A stretch of DNA of 20,714 nucleotides from JAFGJQ01 sp964586145 (GTDB lineage: Bacteria; Planctomycetota; Phycisphaerae; UBA1845). Made by a program: the position numbers and the translations under genes. Below, piece by piece: positions 13,964 through 20,714 of the stretch. How positions within the stretch are numbered: the stretch's first letter is position 1; every line of letters begins with the position of its first letter. The notes beneath the pieces were generated by a model. That model was not told the DNA's origin. It did no database searches and worked only from the letters and a program-made list of their open reading frames with translations. Location of the stretch: contig CAZPHH010000086.1 of assembly GCA_964586145.1 (NCBI GenBank), positions 1 to 20,714 on the forward strand. Direction: 5' to 3'.

Positions 13964-14845
13964 TTACGGGAACAGATCGTAGCGCCGTTGCGGAACGGCG
14001 AAGCCCGCGAACTCGCGGGAGACGACGCCATACTCCGCAGCGTCCCAATCGTCGCCGAAGTGGTAGAGCACCATCTTTCGTCGAATCGACTCCGGAAGCG
14101 TGCGCAATTCGGACAGCAGCGCGTGAACGGAGCCTAGCGCGTCCGTCAGTTGCACGTCGTGAAAGCACAGCTCCGCCTCTTCCATCCATGGGCCGTACCC
14201 GTCCACGTTGAACTGGGTGTCGCCGGTGTAAAACACGGAGCGGCGGGACCGCGTGTCGATCAGCCGCACGCCCACCGACGGCCAGTCGCCCCCCGCTTCC
14301 AGCGTCACGTGCCGCGTGCGCACGACCTCCAGCCGATAGCGATCGGTCAGGGGAATACGGTTGCCGCGCGGGTCTGCGGGGATCAGGGTGACCGGTTCGA
14401 AGTAGTCTTCCAGTCGGGCGGGCCGGCCGTGCATCACGCCCAGTCCTCCCCGAAGGGACTCGTCCCAGACGCCCCGCAGGATGTCGGCGGACGAGATGAG
14501 CCGGGGCCGGAACGGCGGTTGATTCACGCTGGACCCGAGGACGTAGGTGTTCATCAGGGCGAGCTCTTCCAGCCCGCCGACGTGATCCGCGTGAAGGTGT
14601 GTGATAAGAACATTGCGGATACGGCGATAGTCCACCTGGCCGCCGTTGCGGAGGTACTCAAACTCAGGTCGATCCTTCAGATCGTGGAGGGCGAGCGGGC
14701 CGGTGGTGCCGAAATCGATGAGAAGGGTCTCGTCGGGCGCGGGCTGTTGTTGGGGCCCCTGGCGCCATGCCTCCAGCAGCACGTTGGACTGGTAGTTCCG
14801 CTTGGCAAACGCCCCGCCCACGCCCAGGAAAGTCAGTGTCAGCAT
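13964..14845 (-). CDS. Metallo-beta-lactamase-fold hydrolase (RNase Z / phosphodiesterase-like)
   Basis: This 293-residue cytosolic protein has the full metal site of the fold: THLHADHVGG with His83, His85, Asp87 and His88, then His179, Asp209 (FYTGDTQ) and His262 (LYHFGDDWD). It lacks a signal peptide. The opening LTFLGVGGAF and the downstream TRHV and YTGDT motifs place it near the RNase Z and cyclic-nucleotide phosphodiesterase branch rather than the antibiotic-hydrolysing lactamases. The exact substrate cannot be read. The ATG at 14845 follows GGAG with a 5-nt spacer. It is the last gene of the long minus-strand run, 129 bp after the zinc-ribbon membrane protein. A TATACT (14945-14950, minus strand) in that gap could be a -10. 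Confidence 0.92.
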   Translation of the reverse strand: MLTLTFLGVGGAFAKRNYQSNVLLEAWRQGPQQQPAPDETLLIDFGTTGPLALHDLKDRPEFEYLRNGGQVDYRRIRNVLITHLHADHVGGLEELALMNTYVLGSSVNQPPFRPRLISSADILRGVWDESLRGGLGVMHGRPARLEDYFEPVTLIPADPRGNRIPLTDRYRLEVVRTRHVTLEAGGDWPSVGVRLIDTRSRRSVFYTGDTQFNVDGYGPWMEEAELCFHDVQLTDALGSVHALLSELRTLPESIRRKMVLYHFGDDWDAAEYGVVSREFAGFAVPQRRYDLFP

Positions 14846-14951
14846 CTTCGCTCCGCTCCGGCCGCCTCCCTTGGGCGACGCAACGCTTCGCGCCCTGGTG
14901 GTTCCATCCAGAGCCCCTCCCTTTTATCCCGGCCGTGTGACATCGAGTATA

Positions 14952-14967
14952 GGCCGCGGACGCGGCC
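14952..14967. repeat. 16-bp near-palindrome between two minus-strand genes
   Basis: GGCCGCG and CGCGGCC flank a 2-nt centre. It lies just beyond the stop of the zinc-ribbon protein and directly next to a TATACT on the minus strand. It could be an operator for the hydrolase gene or a weak hairpin; no T-run follows. Confidence 0.5.
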
Positions 14968-14974
14968 CGCTCCA

Positions 14975-15838
14975 CTACGGGCTCTCCGACGATCCCGGGA
15001 CGGCCCGATCCACCTCATCGGCCGGCGCCAGCTCGATCCGCCCGTCCAGCCGCAGCACCCAGCGGTGTGGAGCAGACAGGCGTTCGCCCTCCAGGTCATA
15101 ATGGACCTGAACCGAGTACGCCACGATCCGATCCGGCGGGTCGGCGTCGGGGTCGACGCCCGGCGCCATCCACAGTTGGGGGGCCGACTTCGGTCCTTTG
15201 GGCGCCAGAAGCTCCCCGACGGAGTCGGGCAGGTACAGCGACGCCAGGTCCTCCGTCCGACGCGGCCAGCGGCGGTAGTCATTCCGATACCGCCGGACGG
15301 CGGCAGACACCTGGTCCAGGGCGCCGTGCAGGGCCTGGCTCTGAACCTGCAGGTCGAGATCGCCGCCGGTCGTTCCTGTGTAGGGCATGGCGATGTAGGG
15401 CGTCATGGGCATGGTTATGACGGTTTGGCTCAGCGTGATCAGCCGCAACCCCAGATACACCCAGACCAGCAGAAAGAACACACCGAGGATGAGCCCCACC
15501 CACGCCGCCGTCGAGCGCTCCCGCAAGGGGTGCGCAGACGGACGACGAAGCAATGCCGCGGCGCCCAGGGCAATGGCCAGCACCTGGGTGAGAACAGGCA
15601 CGAAGAACACCATCCCCAGGATCAGCGAGGCTACGCCCAGCCCATCCGGCTGCAACGGCATCGCGAAGGCGGCGCTCAGGGTTTGTGGAGGCAGAGAGGT
15701 GGTGGCAGTCACCGCCCCCGCGAAGCGGGCTTCCGGCCTCGGTAGCGTCGCGCCGCAATTGCCACAGCGAACCGCACAATTTCCCGTTTCCGTCGACAAC
15801 GAGACCACGTGGCGGCAATACGGACATGTTTCTTCCAT
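14975..15838 (-). CDS. Zinc-ribbon membrane protein with a DUF4190-like region
   Basis: This 287-residue protein has an N-terminal zinc ribbon (Cys5, Cys8, Cys25, Cys28: CPYC and CGNC). A pair of membrane helices separated by a short basic loop follows (about 66-95, GLGVASLILGMVFFVPVLTQVLAIALG, and about 111-132, WVGLILGVFFLLVWVYLGL). That pair matches the DUF4190 pattern common in planctomycetes and actinobacteria. The C-terminal half (about 155-287) includes YRRWPRRTEDL and resembles the globular part of type II secretion pseudopilins, but I cannot confirm this. Function unknown. Its ATG has no strong ribosome site. TTGACC-17-GACGAT upstream (15898-15926, minus strand) is a possible promoter with a poor -10. 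Existence is likely; role is open. Confidence 0.8.
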   Translation of the reverse strand: MEETCPYCRHVVSLSTETGNCAVRCGNCGATLPRPEARFAGAVTATTSLPPQTLSAAFAMPLQPDGLGVASLILGMVFFVPVLTQVLAIALGAAALLRRPSAHPLRERSTAAWVGLILGVFFLLVWVYLGLRLITLSQTVITMPMTPYIAMPYTGTTGGDLDLQVQSQALHGALDQVSAAVRRYRNDYRRWPRRTEDLASLYLPDSVGELLAPKGPKSAPQLWMAPGVDPDADPPDRIVAYSVQVHYDLEGERLSAPHRWVLRLDGRIELAPADEVDRAVPGSSESP

Positions 15839-16001
15839 AACACCACGTTCTCAGCGAAGGCGTCCCGGGAACACAACCGCACGCCGTGCCCGGCCCCATC
15901 GTCCCCACCCCATGGCAACTGGTCAAGCTGTTCGAGGCCCCTGGCGCCGTCACACGGAAGAGAAGGAGGAGAAACAGAGACCGCAGCGCGGGCGGGCGAC
16001 G

Positions 16002-16478
16002 TCAGTCGGCGTTCCTGAACGTCGCGGCCAGGACGCGTGCGAGCCCGGCCGCGTCGGATTCGTCAAACGCCCCCACGTCGTGGCTGTCCAGGTCGAGCAC
16101 GCCCCAGATTGTGCCCTGCTCGTCCCGCACGGGTACGACGACTTCCGACCGGTCGCGCGGATCGCACGCGATGTAGTGGTCGCCCAGCTCCAGCACGTCT
16201 CGCACCACCAACGCGCGGCCCGAGTGAAGGCTCTGCCCACACGCGCCGTGCAATCCGATCGGCGTGCAGGCGGGTTTGTCCCGGTGGGGACCCAGGTCCA
16301 GGCCCGTGCCATCTTCTCGGGCGGTGTAGAAGCCCACCCACGACAAGCCCTGGTCGCGCAGTCCGTCCCACAGGACATCGACAACCACCTGCATCCGCGC
16401 ATCCCGATCGGCCCCCGGGTCGATGCCGCGTCGTATCGTGTCAATCATAACGTCATACGGCCGCGATTCGCTGTTCAT
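16002..16478 (-). CDS. msrC: Free methionine-(R)-sulfoxide reductase (GAF fold)
   Basis: This 158-residue cytosolic protein is a single GAF domain of the fRMsr (YebR/MsrC) family, which reduces free methionine-R-sulfoxide and so repairs oxidative damage. It carries the three expected cysteines, Cys71 (KPAC), Cys80 (GACG) and Cys105 (ACD), spaced much like Cys84, Cys94 and Cys118 of the E. coli enzyme. Other family landmarks are LSWVGFY near 45, LDLGPHRDKPAC, SEVVVPV and WGVLDLDSHDVGAFDESD. The gene lies 63 bp after fabI on the same strand and may share its transcript. A second ATG at 16487-16489 (minus strand) is out of frame and stops after three codons. A generic GAF sensor is the alternative, but the cysteines argue against it. 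Confidence 0.85.
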   Translation of the reverse strand: MNSESRPYDVMIDTIRRGIDPGADRDARMQVVVDVLWDGLRDQGLSWVGFYTAREDGTGLDLGPHRDKPACTPIGLHGACGQSLHSGRALVVRDVLELGDHYIACDPRDRSEVVVPVRDEQGTIWGVLDLDSHDVGAFDESDAAGLARVLAATFRNAD

Positions 16479-16494
16479 CGCCCCATCGCCCTCC

Positions 16495-16535
16495 TCGATC
16501 CCTGGTCCCTGGATCCCTGGATCCCTCGATCCCTT
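16495..16535. repeat. Short imperfect 8-bp tandem repeat
   Basis: Between fabI and the GAF-fold gene, GATCCCTS-type units recur about five times, with GGATCCCT twice in succession at 16511-16526. It is low-complexity sequence with no coding sense. Confidence 0.7.
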
Positions 16536-16541
16536 CCTCCC

Positions 16542-17321
16542 CTACAACCCCACCGTGTTGAATCCCGCGTCCACATAGATGTTCTCGCCGGTCACGCCGC
16601 TGGACAGGTCGCTCACCAGGTAGACGGCCGCCTTGCCCACTTCCGCCGCGTCCACGTTGCGTCGCAGCGGGGCCTTCCTTTCCACCCACTCGAACATTTC
16701 GTCGATGCCCCCGACCGCCATGGCCGACAGCGTACGGATCGGCCCCGGGCTCAGCGTGTTCACGCGAATGCGGTGCTCACCCAGCTCGAACGCCAGGTAC
16801 CGGGCCGTGGCTTCCAGGGCCGCCTTGGCCACCCCCATGACGTTGTAGCCGGGGATCACCTTTTCGGCGCCGTAATAGCTCATGGCCACGATGGACCCGC
16901 CATCGGGCATCAGCATGCGGGCGCGACCGGCCATCGCCAGCAGCGTATACGCGGAGATGTCGCATGCCTGCGTGTACACCTGCCGCGGAGTCTGCGTGAA
17001 GGTGCCGATCCGCAGGTACTCTCGATCGGCGAATGCAATGGAGTGAATCAGAAACTGAATCGTCCCGAAATGGCGTCCGGCCTCGTCGAAGACGCGGTCC
17101 AGATCCTCGTCTTTCGCGGCGTCGCAGGGATGAAGCCACGCATCCCGCACGTTCCCGCCATCGAGCGTCTTGCGAACGCGGCGCTCCATTTTCTCACCGG
17201 GCAGGTGCGCGAATCCACAGACGGCGCCCTCCGCCATCAGGTGTCTGGCCACGTGCCAGGCGATGCTCCGCTCGTTCGCGACACCGAACACGAGGCCCCG
17301 ATATCCGTTCAGGAGGGCCAT
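16542..17321 (-). CDS. fabI: Enoyl-ACP reductase (NADH), FabI
   Basis: FabI carries out the last reduction of each fatty-acid elongation round, reducing trans-2-enoyl-ACP with NAD(P)H. The 259-residue protein has the variant short-chain dehydrogenase features of the family. The cofactor-binding GVANERSIAW lies at 13-22, HSIAFAD at 93-99, and the catalytic set is Tyr149, Tyr159 and Lys166 in SYYGAEKVIPGYNVMGVAK, matching Tyr146, Tyr156 and Lys163 of E. coli. The substrate-loop segment SPGPIRTLSAMAVGG and the end VTGENIYVDAGFN also fit. It is the target type of triclosan and isoniazid-like inhibitors. It lies 116 bp after trkH with its own putative promoter in that gap, so it is probably not strictly part of the trk operon. 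Confidence 0.97.
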   Translation of the reverse strand: MALLNGYRGLVFGVANERSIAWHVARHLMAEGAVCGFAHLPGEKMERRVRKTLDGGNVRDAWLHPCDAAKDEDLDRVFDEAGRHFGTIQFLIHSIAFADREYLRIGTFTQTPRQVYTQACDISAYTLLAMAGRARMLMPDGGSIVAMSYYGAEKVIPGYNVMGVAKAALEATARYLAFELGEHRIRVNTLSPGPIRTLSAMAVGGIDEMFEWVERKAPLRRNVDAAEVGKAAVYLVSDLSSGVTGENIYVDAGFNTVGL

Positions 17322-17374
17322 CCCTGGGTCCTTTCCATGAGCTTGCGTCTTCCCGGGCCCGATCGAATCGGCCT

Positions 17375-17403
17375 ATTGTGGCAGCCTTTGCACGGAAAGG
17401 CAA
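17375..17403 (-). promoter_or_regulatory. Putative fabI promoter with a palindrome in the spacer
   Basis: On the minus strand, TTGCCT (17398-17403, 4 of 6) and CACAAT (17375-17380, 4 of 6) are 17 bp apart. The spacer contains most of the perfect inverted repeat GCCTTT/AAAGGC (17384-17401). A repressor site there would control fabI, but no regulator is identified. Confidence 0.4.
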
Positions 17404-17437
17404 CGGCGGCGCCCCGCCGTCGCTCTGCGCCGACGGC
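17403..17437 (-). terminator. Overlapping hairpins after trkH
   Basis: Immediately after the trkH stop, on the minus strand, GCCGTCG/CGACGGC (17416-17422 with 17431-17437) and ACGGCGG/CCGCCGT (17403-17409 with 17414-17420) form two stems that share bases 17416-17420, so only one can form at a time. The second leads into TGCCTTT, a poor T-tract. Termination is plausible but not certain. Confidence 0.4.
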
Positions 17438-18976
17438 TCATTCCCGCATCCAGAATCGCGGCACGAACAGAACGGCAATGGTGAACACCTCCAGCCGACC
17501 CAGCACCATCAGCAGGCTCATCACCACTTTGCCGGCCTCGCTGAACCAGGCGTAGTTGCCCGTCGCGCCGACCAGCCCCAGACCCGGGCCGATGTTGTTG
17601 AGCGTCGCGGCCGAAGCCGTCAGGGCCGTGACCACGTCGATTCCGTTGTCCCGCTCGAGCAGGAGCAGCGCGATGCCGCCCGCCACAAAGAGCAGGAATA
17701 CCATGAACACGTACGCCAGCGTGGCCAGCCGCAATTCGGAGTCCACGGCCACCGGTCCGATTCGCACCACCCGTACGACGTTTGGCCGAAACACCCGCTC
17801 GAGTTCCGCCCACAACACCTTGGCCACAATCATGCAGCGCACGATCTTCACGCCGCCGCCCGTTGACCCGGCCGAGGCCCCGGCGAACATCAGGAGCACC
17901 AGCACGGTTCGGCACACCGCCGGCCACTGGTTGAAATCCGCCGTGCAGAACCCGGTGGTCGTCTGGATGGAGACGGTCTGGAACAGGCCGTAGCGCACCG
18001 CGCTCCGCCACGAAGGGTCGACCCGATCGCCAGTCGTGGTGTGCATCCCGTGAGTCAGCAATGGCACCGCCACCACGAAGAAACCGAGAAGGATCACACC
18101 CAGGTAGACCCGCAACTCCGGGTCTCGCCAGGCCGTGCGCCACCGTCCCCGGATGGCCTGGTAATACACGCCGAAATTCACGCCGGCCAGCAGCATGAAT
18201 ACGATAATCACGGTGTCGATGGCGGCCGAGTGGAATGCCGCCACGCTGGGGTCGCGCGTGCTGAACCCACCCGTAGCCATGGTGGCGAAGCTGTGGCACG
18301 CAGATTCGAACCACGTCATCCCGAGCACCCGCAGGGCCAGGATTTCTGCGAGCGACACACCGACGTAGATCAGCCAGAGTACGCGCGCCGTCTCCTGAAT
18401 CTTCGGTCGCACGCCCTCCGGTGTCGGTCCCGGCGACTCGATCCGGAACACGCGCTTGCCGCCGACACCCAGTGACGGCAGCACGGCCACGAAGAGCACG
18501 ATGATGCCGAGGCCGCCCAGCCACTGGGTGGCCGCTCGCCAGAGCAGCAGGCTGTCCGGCACCGTGGCGATTTGCGTGAGCACGGTGGCCCCGGTCGTGG
18601 TCAGGCCGCTCATGGCCTCGAAGTAACAGTCAACATAGCGTCGAAACGCGTGGTCGTCCGGCACCCCCTGGGCGCCGGCTGCCCACAGCCGGAATGGCAG
18701 GGCTGAAAGCGCCGCGCCGAACAACCAGCTCATCGCGACCAGGAGCAGGGCCTCGCGGCGTCCCAGCCGATCCTGCACACGCCGGCCCGTCCACCAAAGG
18801 GCCAGACCCAGGGCCGCGCCGATGCTGGCCGTCAGAAGCAGCGCACCGCATGCCGCGTGCTCCGCCTCGTGCCCGCTCACGTAGGCCATGGCCGACCCGA
18901 TGCCCACCAGCGCAATCACCCCGCTAAGCACGAGCAGCAACAGACCCAGTTGGCCACCGACAAACCGGAAACTCAC
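17438..18976 (-). CDS. trkH: TrkH-family potassium uptake channel subunit
   Basis: TrkH is the membrane pore for potassium (or sodium) uptake, gated by the TrkA ring. The 512-residue length is typical. Four pore-loop segments are visible, TTTGAT (126-131), ATGGFS (234-239), TTTGFC (339-344) and NNIGPGL (460-466), each with the selectivity-filter glycine. The gating loop GASAGSTGGGVKIVR (366-380) is also present. About ten hydrophobic helices surround them. The start is GTG 18976, 10 bp after the trkA stop and with no clear ribosome site, so it is probably translated by coupling to trkA. The trkA-trkH order and spacing indicate one complex. Confidence 0.97.
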   Translation of the reverse strand: MSFRFVGGQLGLLLLVLSGVIALVGIGSAMAYVSGHEAEHAACGALLLTASIGAALGLALWWTGRRVQDRLGRREALLLVAMSWLFGAALSALPFRLWAAGAQGVPDDHAFRRYVDCYFEAMSGLTTTGATVLTQIATVPDSLLLWRAATQWLGGLGIIVLFVAVLPSLGVGGKRVFRIESPGPTPEGVRPKIQETARVLWLIYVGVSLAEILALRVLGMTWFESACHSFATMATGGFSTRDPSVAAFHSAAIDTVIIVFMLLAGVNFGVYYQAIRGRWRTAWRDPELRVYLGVILLGFFVVAVPLLTHGMHTTTGDRVDPSWRSAVRYGLFQTVSIQTTTGFCTADFNQWPAVCRTVLVLLMFAGASAGSTGGGVKIVRCMIVAKVLWAELERVFRPNVVRVVRIGPVAVDSELRLATLAYVFMVFLLFVAGGIALLLLERDNGIDVVTALTASAATLNNIGPGLGLVGATGNYAWFSEAGKVVMSLLMVLGRLEVFTIAVLFVPRFWMRE

Positions 18977-18986
18977 GATTGGCTGG

Positions 18987-20324
18987 CTATCCCACGAAAA
19001 GCTTGCGGAATTCCTTATCGACCCCCTGCGGGCCGATCACGATCACCCGGTCACCGGCTCGGACGGCGTCGGCCGCCCCGGGAACCGAAGCCTGATCCCC
19101 GCGCTGAATCGCCGCCACCAGCGAATGGGCCGGCATTTTCATCTTCCGGAGGGGCACGTTGGTCGCCTCGCCGGCCAGCGTCGCCCGGACCTCATACACG
19201 TCCGCCGCCCCTTCGGCAAGCGACGCCAGCCGCCGCACCGGACGGTCCTCGATCAGTCCCTCGATCTCCCGCGCCGCGACGTCCCGAGGGCTGAACGCCC
19301 GATCGATCCCGACGTGCCGCAGCAGATGCAGGTACGTCGGGCGCTCGACCACGGCAATGGTCTGCCGCACGCCCTGGCTCTTGGCTTGGGCCGCGCCCAG
19401 GATGTTGTGCTCGTCGTCACGGGTGAGCGCCACGAAGGCATCCGCCGCGACGATGTTCTCCTCGTCGAAGACGGCCCGGTCCGTCGGGTCCGCATGCACG
19501 ACGGTCACGTGATCGAGCTTGCGGGCCAGTTCCTGCGCCCGTGCCTCGTCCGTCTCGAACAGCCGGACCGAGAACGACCGCCCCTTGAGGGCCCGGCAGA
19601 GCCAGACGCCCATGGCCGGTCCGCCCATGACCACGACGTGCGCACGCTTGGGCTTGCTCCGGTGAAACAACCGTCGCGCGTTCTCGATCAGGGCTGATTC
19701 GCCGATGATGTACACCACGTCACCCTCGGCCGGACGGGTCTCCGCGTCCGGGATGAACGCGAACGTATCCCGCTCCACCAAGGCCAGCCGCACGCCGCGC
19801 GGCAGGTGCAGGTCGGCCAGGCGGGTCCCAATGGCGGGCACCTCGGGCTCCACCACGAACTGCTGGAGTTCGATCTGCCCTCGCGCAAACGATTCGACCG
19901 CGATGGCACCGGGGTTTCGCAACGTGCGGGCGATGGCCAGGGCGGTCAGGTACTCCGGGCAGACCAGCCGGTCGATGTGGAAATGGGCGGCGTAGTTCAG
20001 GGCCCCCTGCTCGAAAAACGGCCCGTGATGCACGCGAGCCACGCACTTCTTGGCCCCGACGGCCTTGGCCGCCGCCGCGGCTAGAAGGTTGATCTCATCC
20101 TGATCCGTGGCTGCGACGAACAGGTCGCACGTCTCGCCGCCGGCCTCCTGGATGACGCCCGCGTGGGCGCAGTTCCCCTGTAACGTCCGGAGATCGACGC
20201 CCTCCTCCAGGCGGAACAGCACGTCCGCCTCGAGGTCGATCACCGTCACGTCATGTCCGCCCTCGGCCAGGACTTCGGCCGCCCGGCGGCCCACCTCTCC
20301 ACCACCCGCAATGATGATGTTCAC
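18987..20324 (-). CDS. trkA: Trk potassium uptake regulator TrkA, two RCK units
   Basis: TrkA is a cytosolic nucleotide-sensing ring that docks on TrkH. The 445-residue protein has the classical arrangement of two RCK-N plus RCK-C repeats. The first nucleotide site is intact: IIIAGGGEVGRRAA (Gly7, Gly9, Gly12) and the acidic Asp30 of VTVIDLEAD. The second (from about 229) reads VVVMGGPAMGVWL, where the middle glycine of GxGxxG is Pro236, followed by RLFETDEARAQEL. Nucleotide affinity there may be reduced. RCK-C parts lie near 150-215 and 375-445 (IVIGPQG near the end). The start is GTG 20324, with GGAAG upstream; no in-frame ATG is available nearby. It lies 82 bp after tRNA-Arg and 10 bp before trkH. 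Confidence 0.97.
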   Translation of the reverse strand: MNIIIAGGGEVGRRAAEVLAEGGHDVTVIDLEADVLFRLEEGVDLRTLQGNCAHAGVIQEAGGETCDLFVAATDQDEINLLAAAAAKAVGAKKCVARVHHGPFFEQGALNYAAHFHIDRLVCPEYLTALAIARTLRNPGAIAVESFARGQIELQQFVVEPEVPAIGTRLADLHLPRGVRLALVERDTFAFIPDAETRPAEGDVVYIIGESALIENARRLFHRSKPKRAHVVVMGGPAMGVWLCRALKGRSFSVRLFETDEARAQELARKLDHVTVVHADPTDRAVFDEENIVAADAFVALTRDDEHNILGAAQAKSQGVRQTIAVVERPTYLHLLRHVGIDRAFSPRDVAAREIEGLIEDRPVRRLASLAEGAADVYEVRATLAGEATNVPLRKMKMPAHSLVAAIQRGDQASVPGAADAVRAGDRVIVIGPQGVDKEFRKLFVG

Positions 20325-20406
20325 CGGTCGTCTTCCACTCCAGGAAGCCCAGCACCCCCGCCGGCCGCGATGTCGGCCGCGCGGGCGCCCTGGCTTACCG
20401 AGTCAC

Positions 20407-20480
20407 CGCGCCCGGGAGGATTCGAACCTCCGACCTTCGGTTTAGGAAACCGGTGCTCTATCCTGCTGAGCTACGAGCGC
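20407..20480 (-). tRNA. tRNA-Arg, anticodon CCT
   Basis: The 74-nt minus-strand sequence folds as a cloverleaf. The acceptor GCGCTCG pairs with CGGGCGC (one T-G pair). The D stem is GCTC/GAGC, the anticodon arm CCGGT-TTCCTAA-ACCGA has anticodon CCT at 20444-20446, and the T arm is GGAGG-TTCGAAT-CCTCC. The outermost anticodon pair is a C-A mismatch. The discriminator is G. CCA is not encoded, so it must be added after transcription. It reads AGG codons. Confidence 0.97.
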
Positions 20481-20714
20481 GAAGTCGCTTAGCCACCGAA
20501 ACTTATACAAGGACTTCCCCGAAACCACAACGTCCCCAGCGTCGCGTTCCTGGTGGAAGAACCACGTTCGATCGCCGCGTGTGTCCCCGCAGTCGCATAC
20601 GTCGGCTGACAAGCCCTCGGGGCACCACGCCTGGAGCGTGCCGGTGCGGACACGTCCCGCCCACGCAGCATAGCCGATGAGTCGACTGTTGCGTAGTACA
20701 GGCCCGCCACTGCC
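20481..20714. other. Window-edge interval upstream of tRNA-Arg
   Basis: Apart from the tRNA promoter candidate, I see no gene here. Short frames on both strands have no ribosome site or familiar motif. The region runs off the window end. Confidence 0.5.
20502..20530 (-). promoter_or_regulatory. Putative tRNA-Arg promoter
   Basis: On the minus strand, TTGTGG (20525-20530, 3 of 6) and TATAAG (20502-20507, 5 of 6) are 17 bp apart, ending 21 bp before the tRNA 5' end. A start near 20495 would give a short 5' leader for RNase P. The downstream trkA could be partly read from here. Confidence 0.5.

Noticed and set aside
15405..17555. 716-residue plus-strand frame opposite the zinc-ribbon, GAF-fold and fabI genes
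   Set aside because: It mirrors three recognised minus-strand genes and reads through their intergenic hairpins; no domain is visible.

Overview
The window looks like a chromosomal segment of a high-GC planctomycete, probably from the Phycisphaerae side of Planctomycetota. The main clue is the secreted protein at 4085-7615. It ends in a two-loop, dockerin-like calcium motif of the style that closes many exported planctomycete proteins. Several start codons are GTG, lipoprotein and secreted leaders are common, and short GC-rich hairpins fill the gaps. No phage, insertion sequence, integrase or CRISPR array is visible. All of this was read by eye; no database search was run.

Layout. Positions 1-580 carry no convincing gene but hold a 53-bp tandem repeat built on a palindrome. 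Positions 581-2673 form a pterin module. On the minus strand, folE (GTP cyclohydrolase I) is followed 10 bp later by a stand-alone BLUF blue-light sensor. On the plus strand, starting 133 bp from folE, lies a fused protein of two 6-pyruvoyltetrahydropterin synthase (PTPS) domains: the first has lost its active site and the second is intact. A nitroreductase follows (2826-3428), then a gene-poor stretch, then a large exported M6 metalloprotease with a seven-repeat SBBP propeller. After another hairpin-rich gap comes a NatAB-like ABC exporter pair (8057-10271), a membrane-anchored c-type cytochrome, a citrate synthase of the mitochondrial type ending in a clear intrinsic terminator, and a lipoprotein of the alkaline phosphatase superfamily.

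From 13964 to the end everything is on the minus strand. In transcription order: tRNA-Arg(CCT), trkA and trkH (a potassium uptake pair 10 bp apart), fabI (enoyl-ACP reductase), a GAF-fold free methionine sulfoxide reductase, a zinc-ribbon membrane protein and a metallo-beta-lactamase-fold hydrolase.

Most of these are housekeeping genes. The most unusual part is 581-2673, where a blue-light sensor shares an operon with the first enzyme of pterin synthesis and sits back-to-back with a PTPS fused to its own dead copy. The two divergent promoters there can be placed by eye, and the PTPS transcript appears to be nearly leaderless. Light control of pterin synthesis is an attractive reading but remains an inference.
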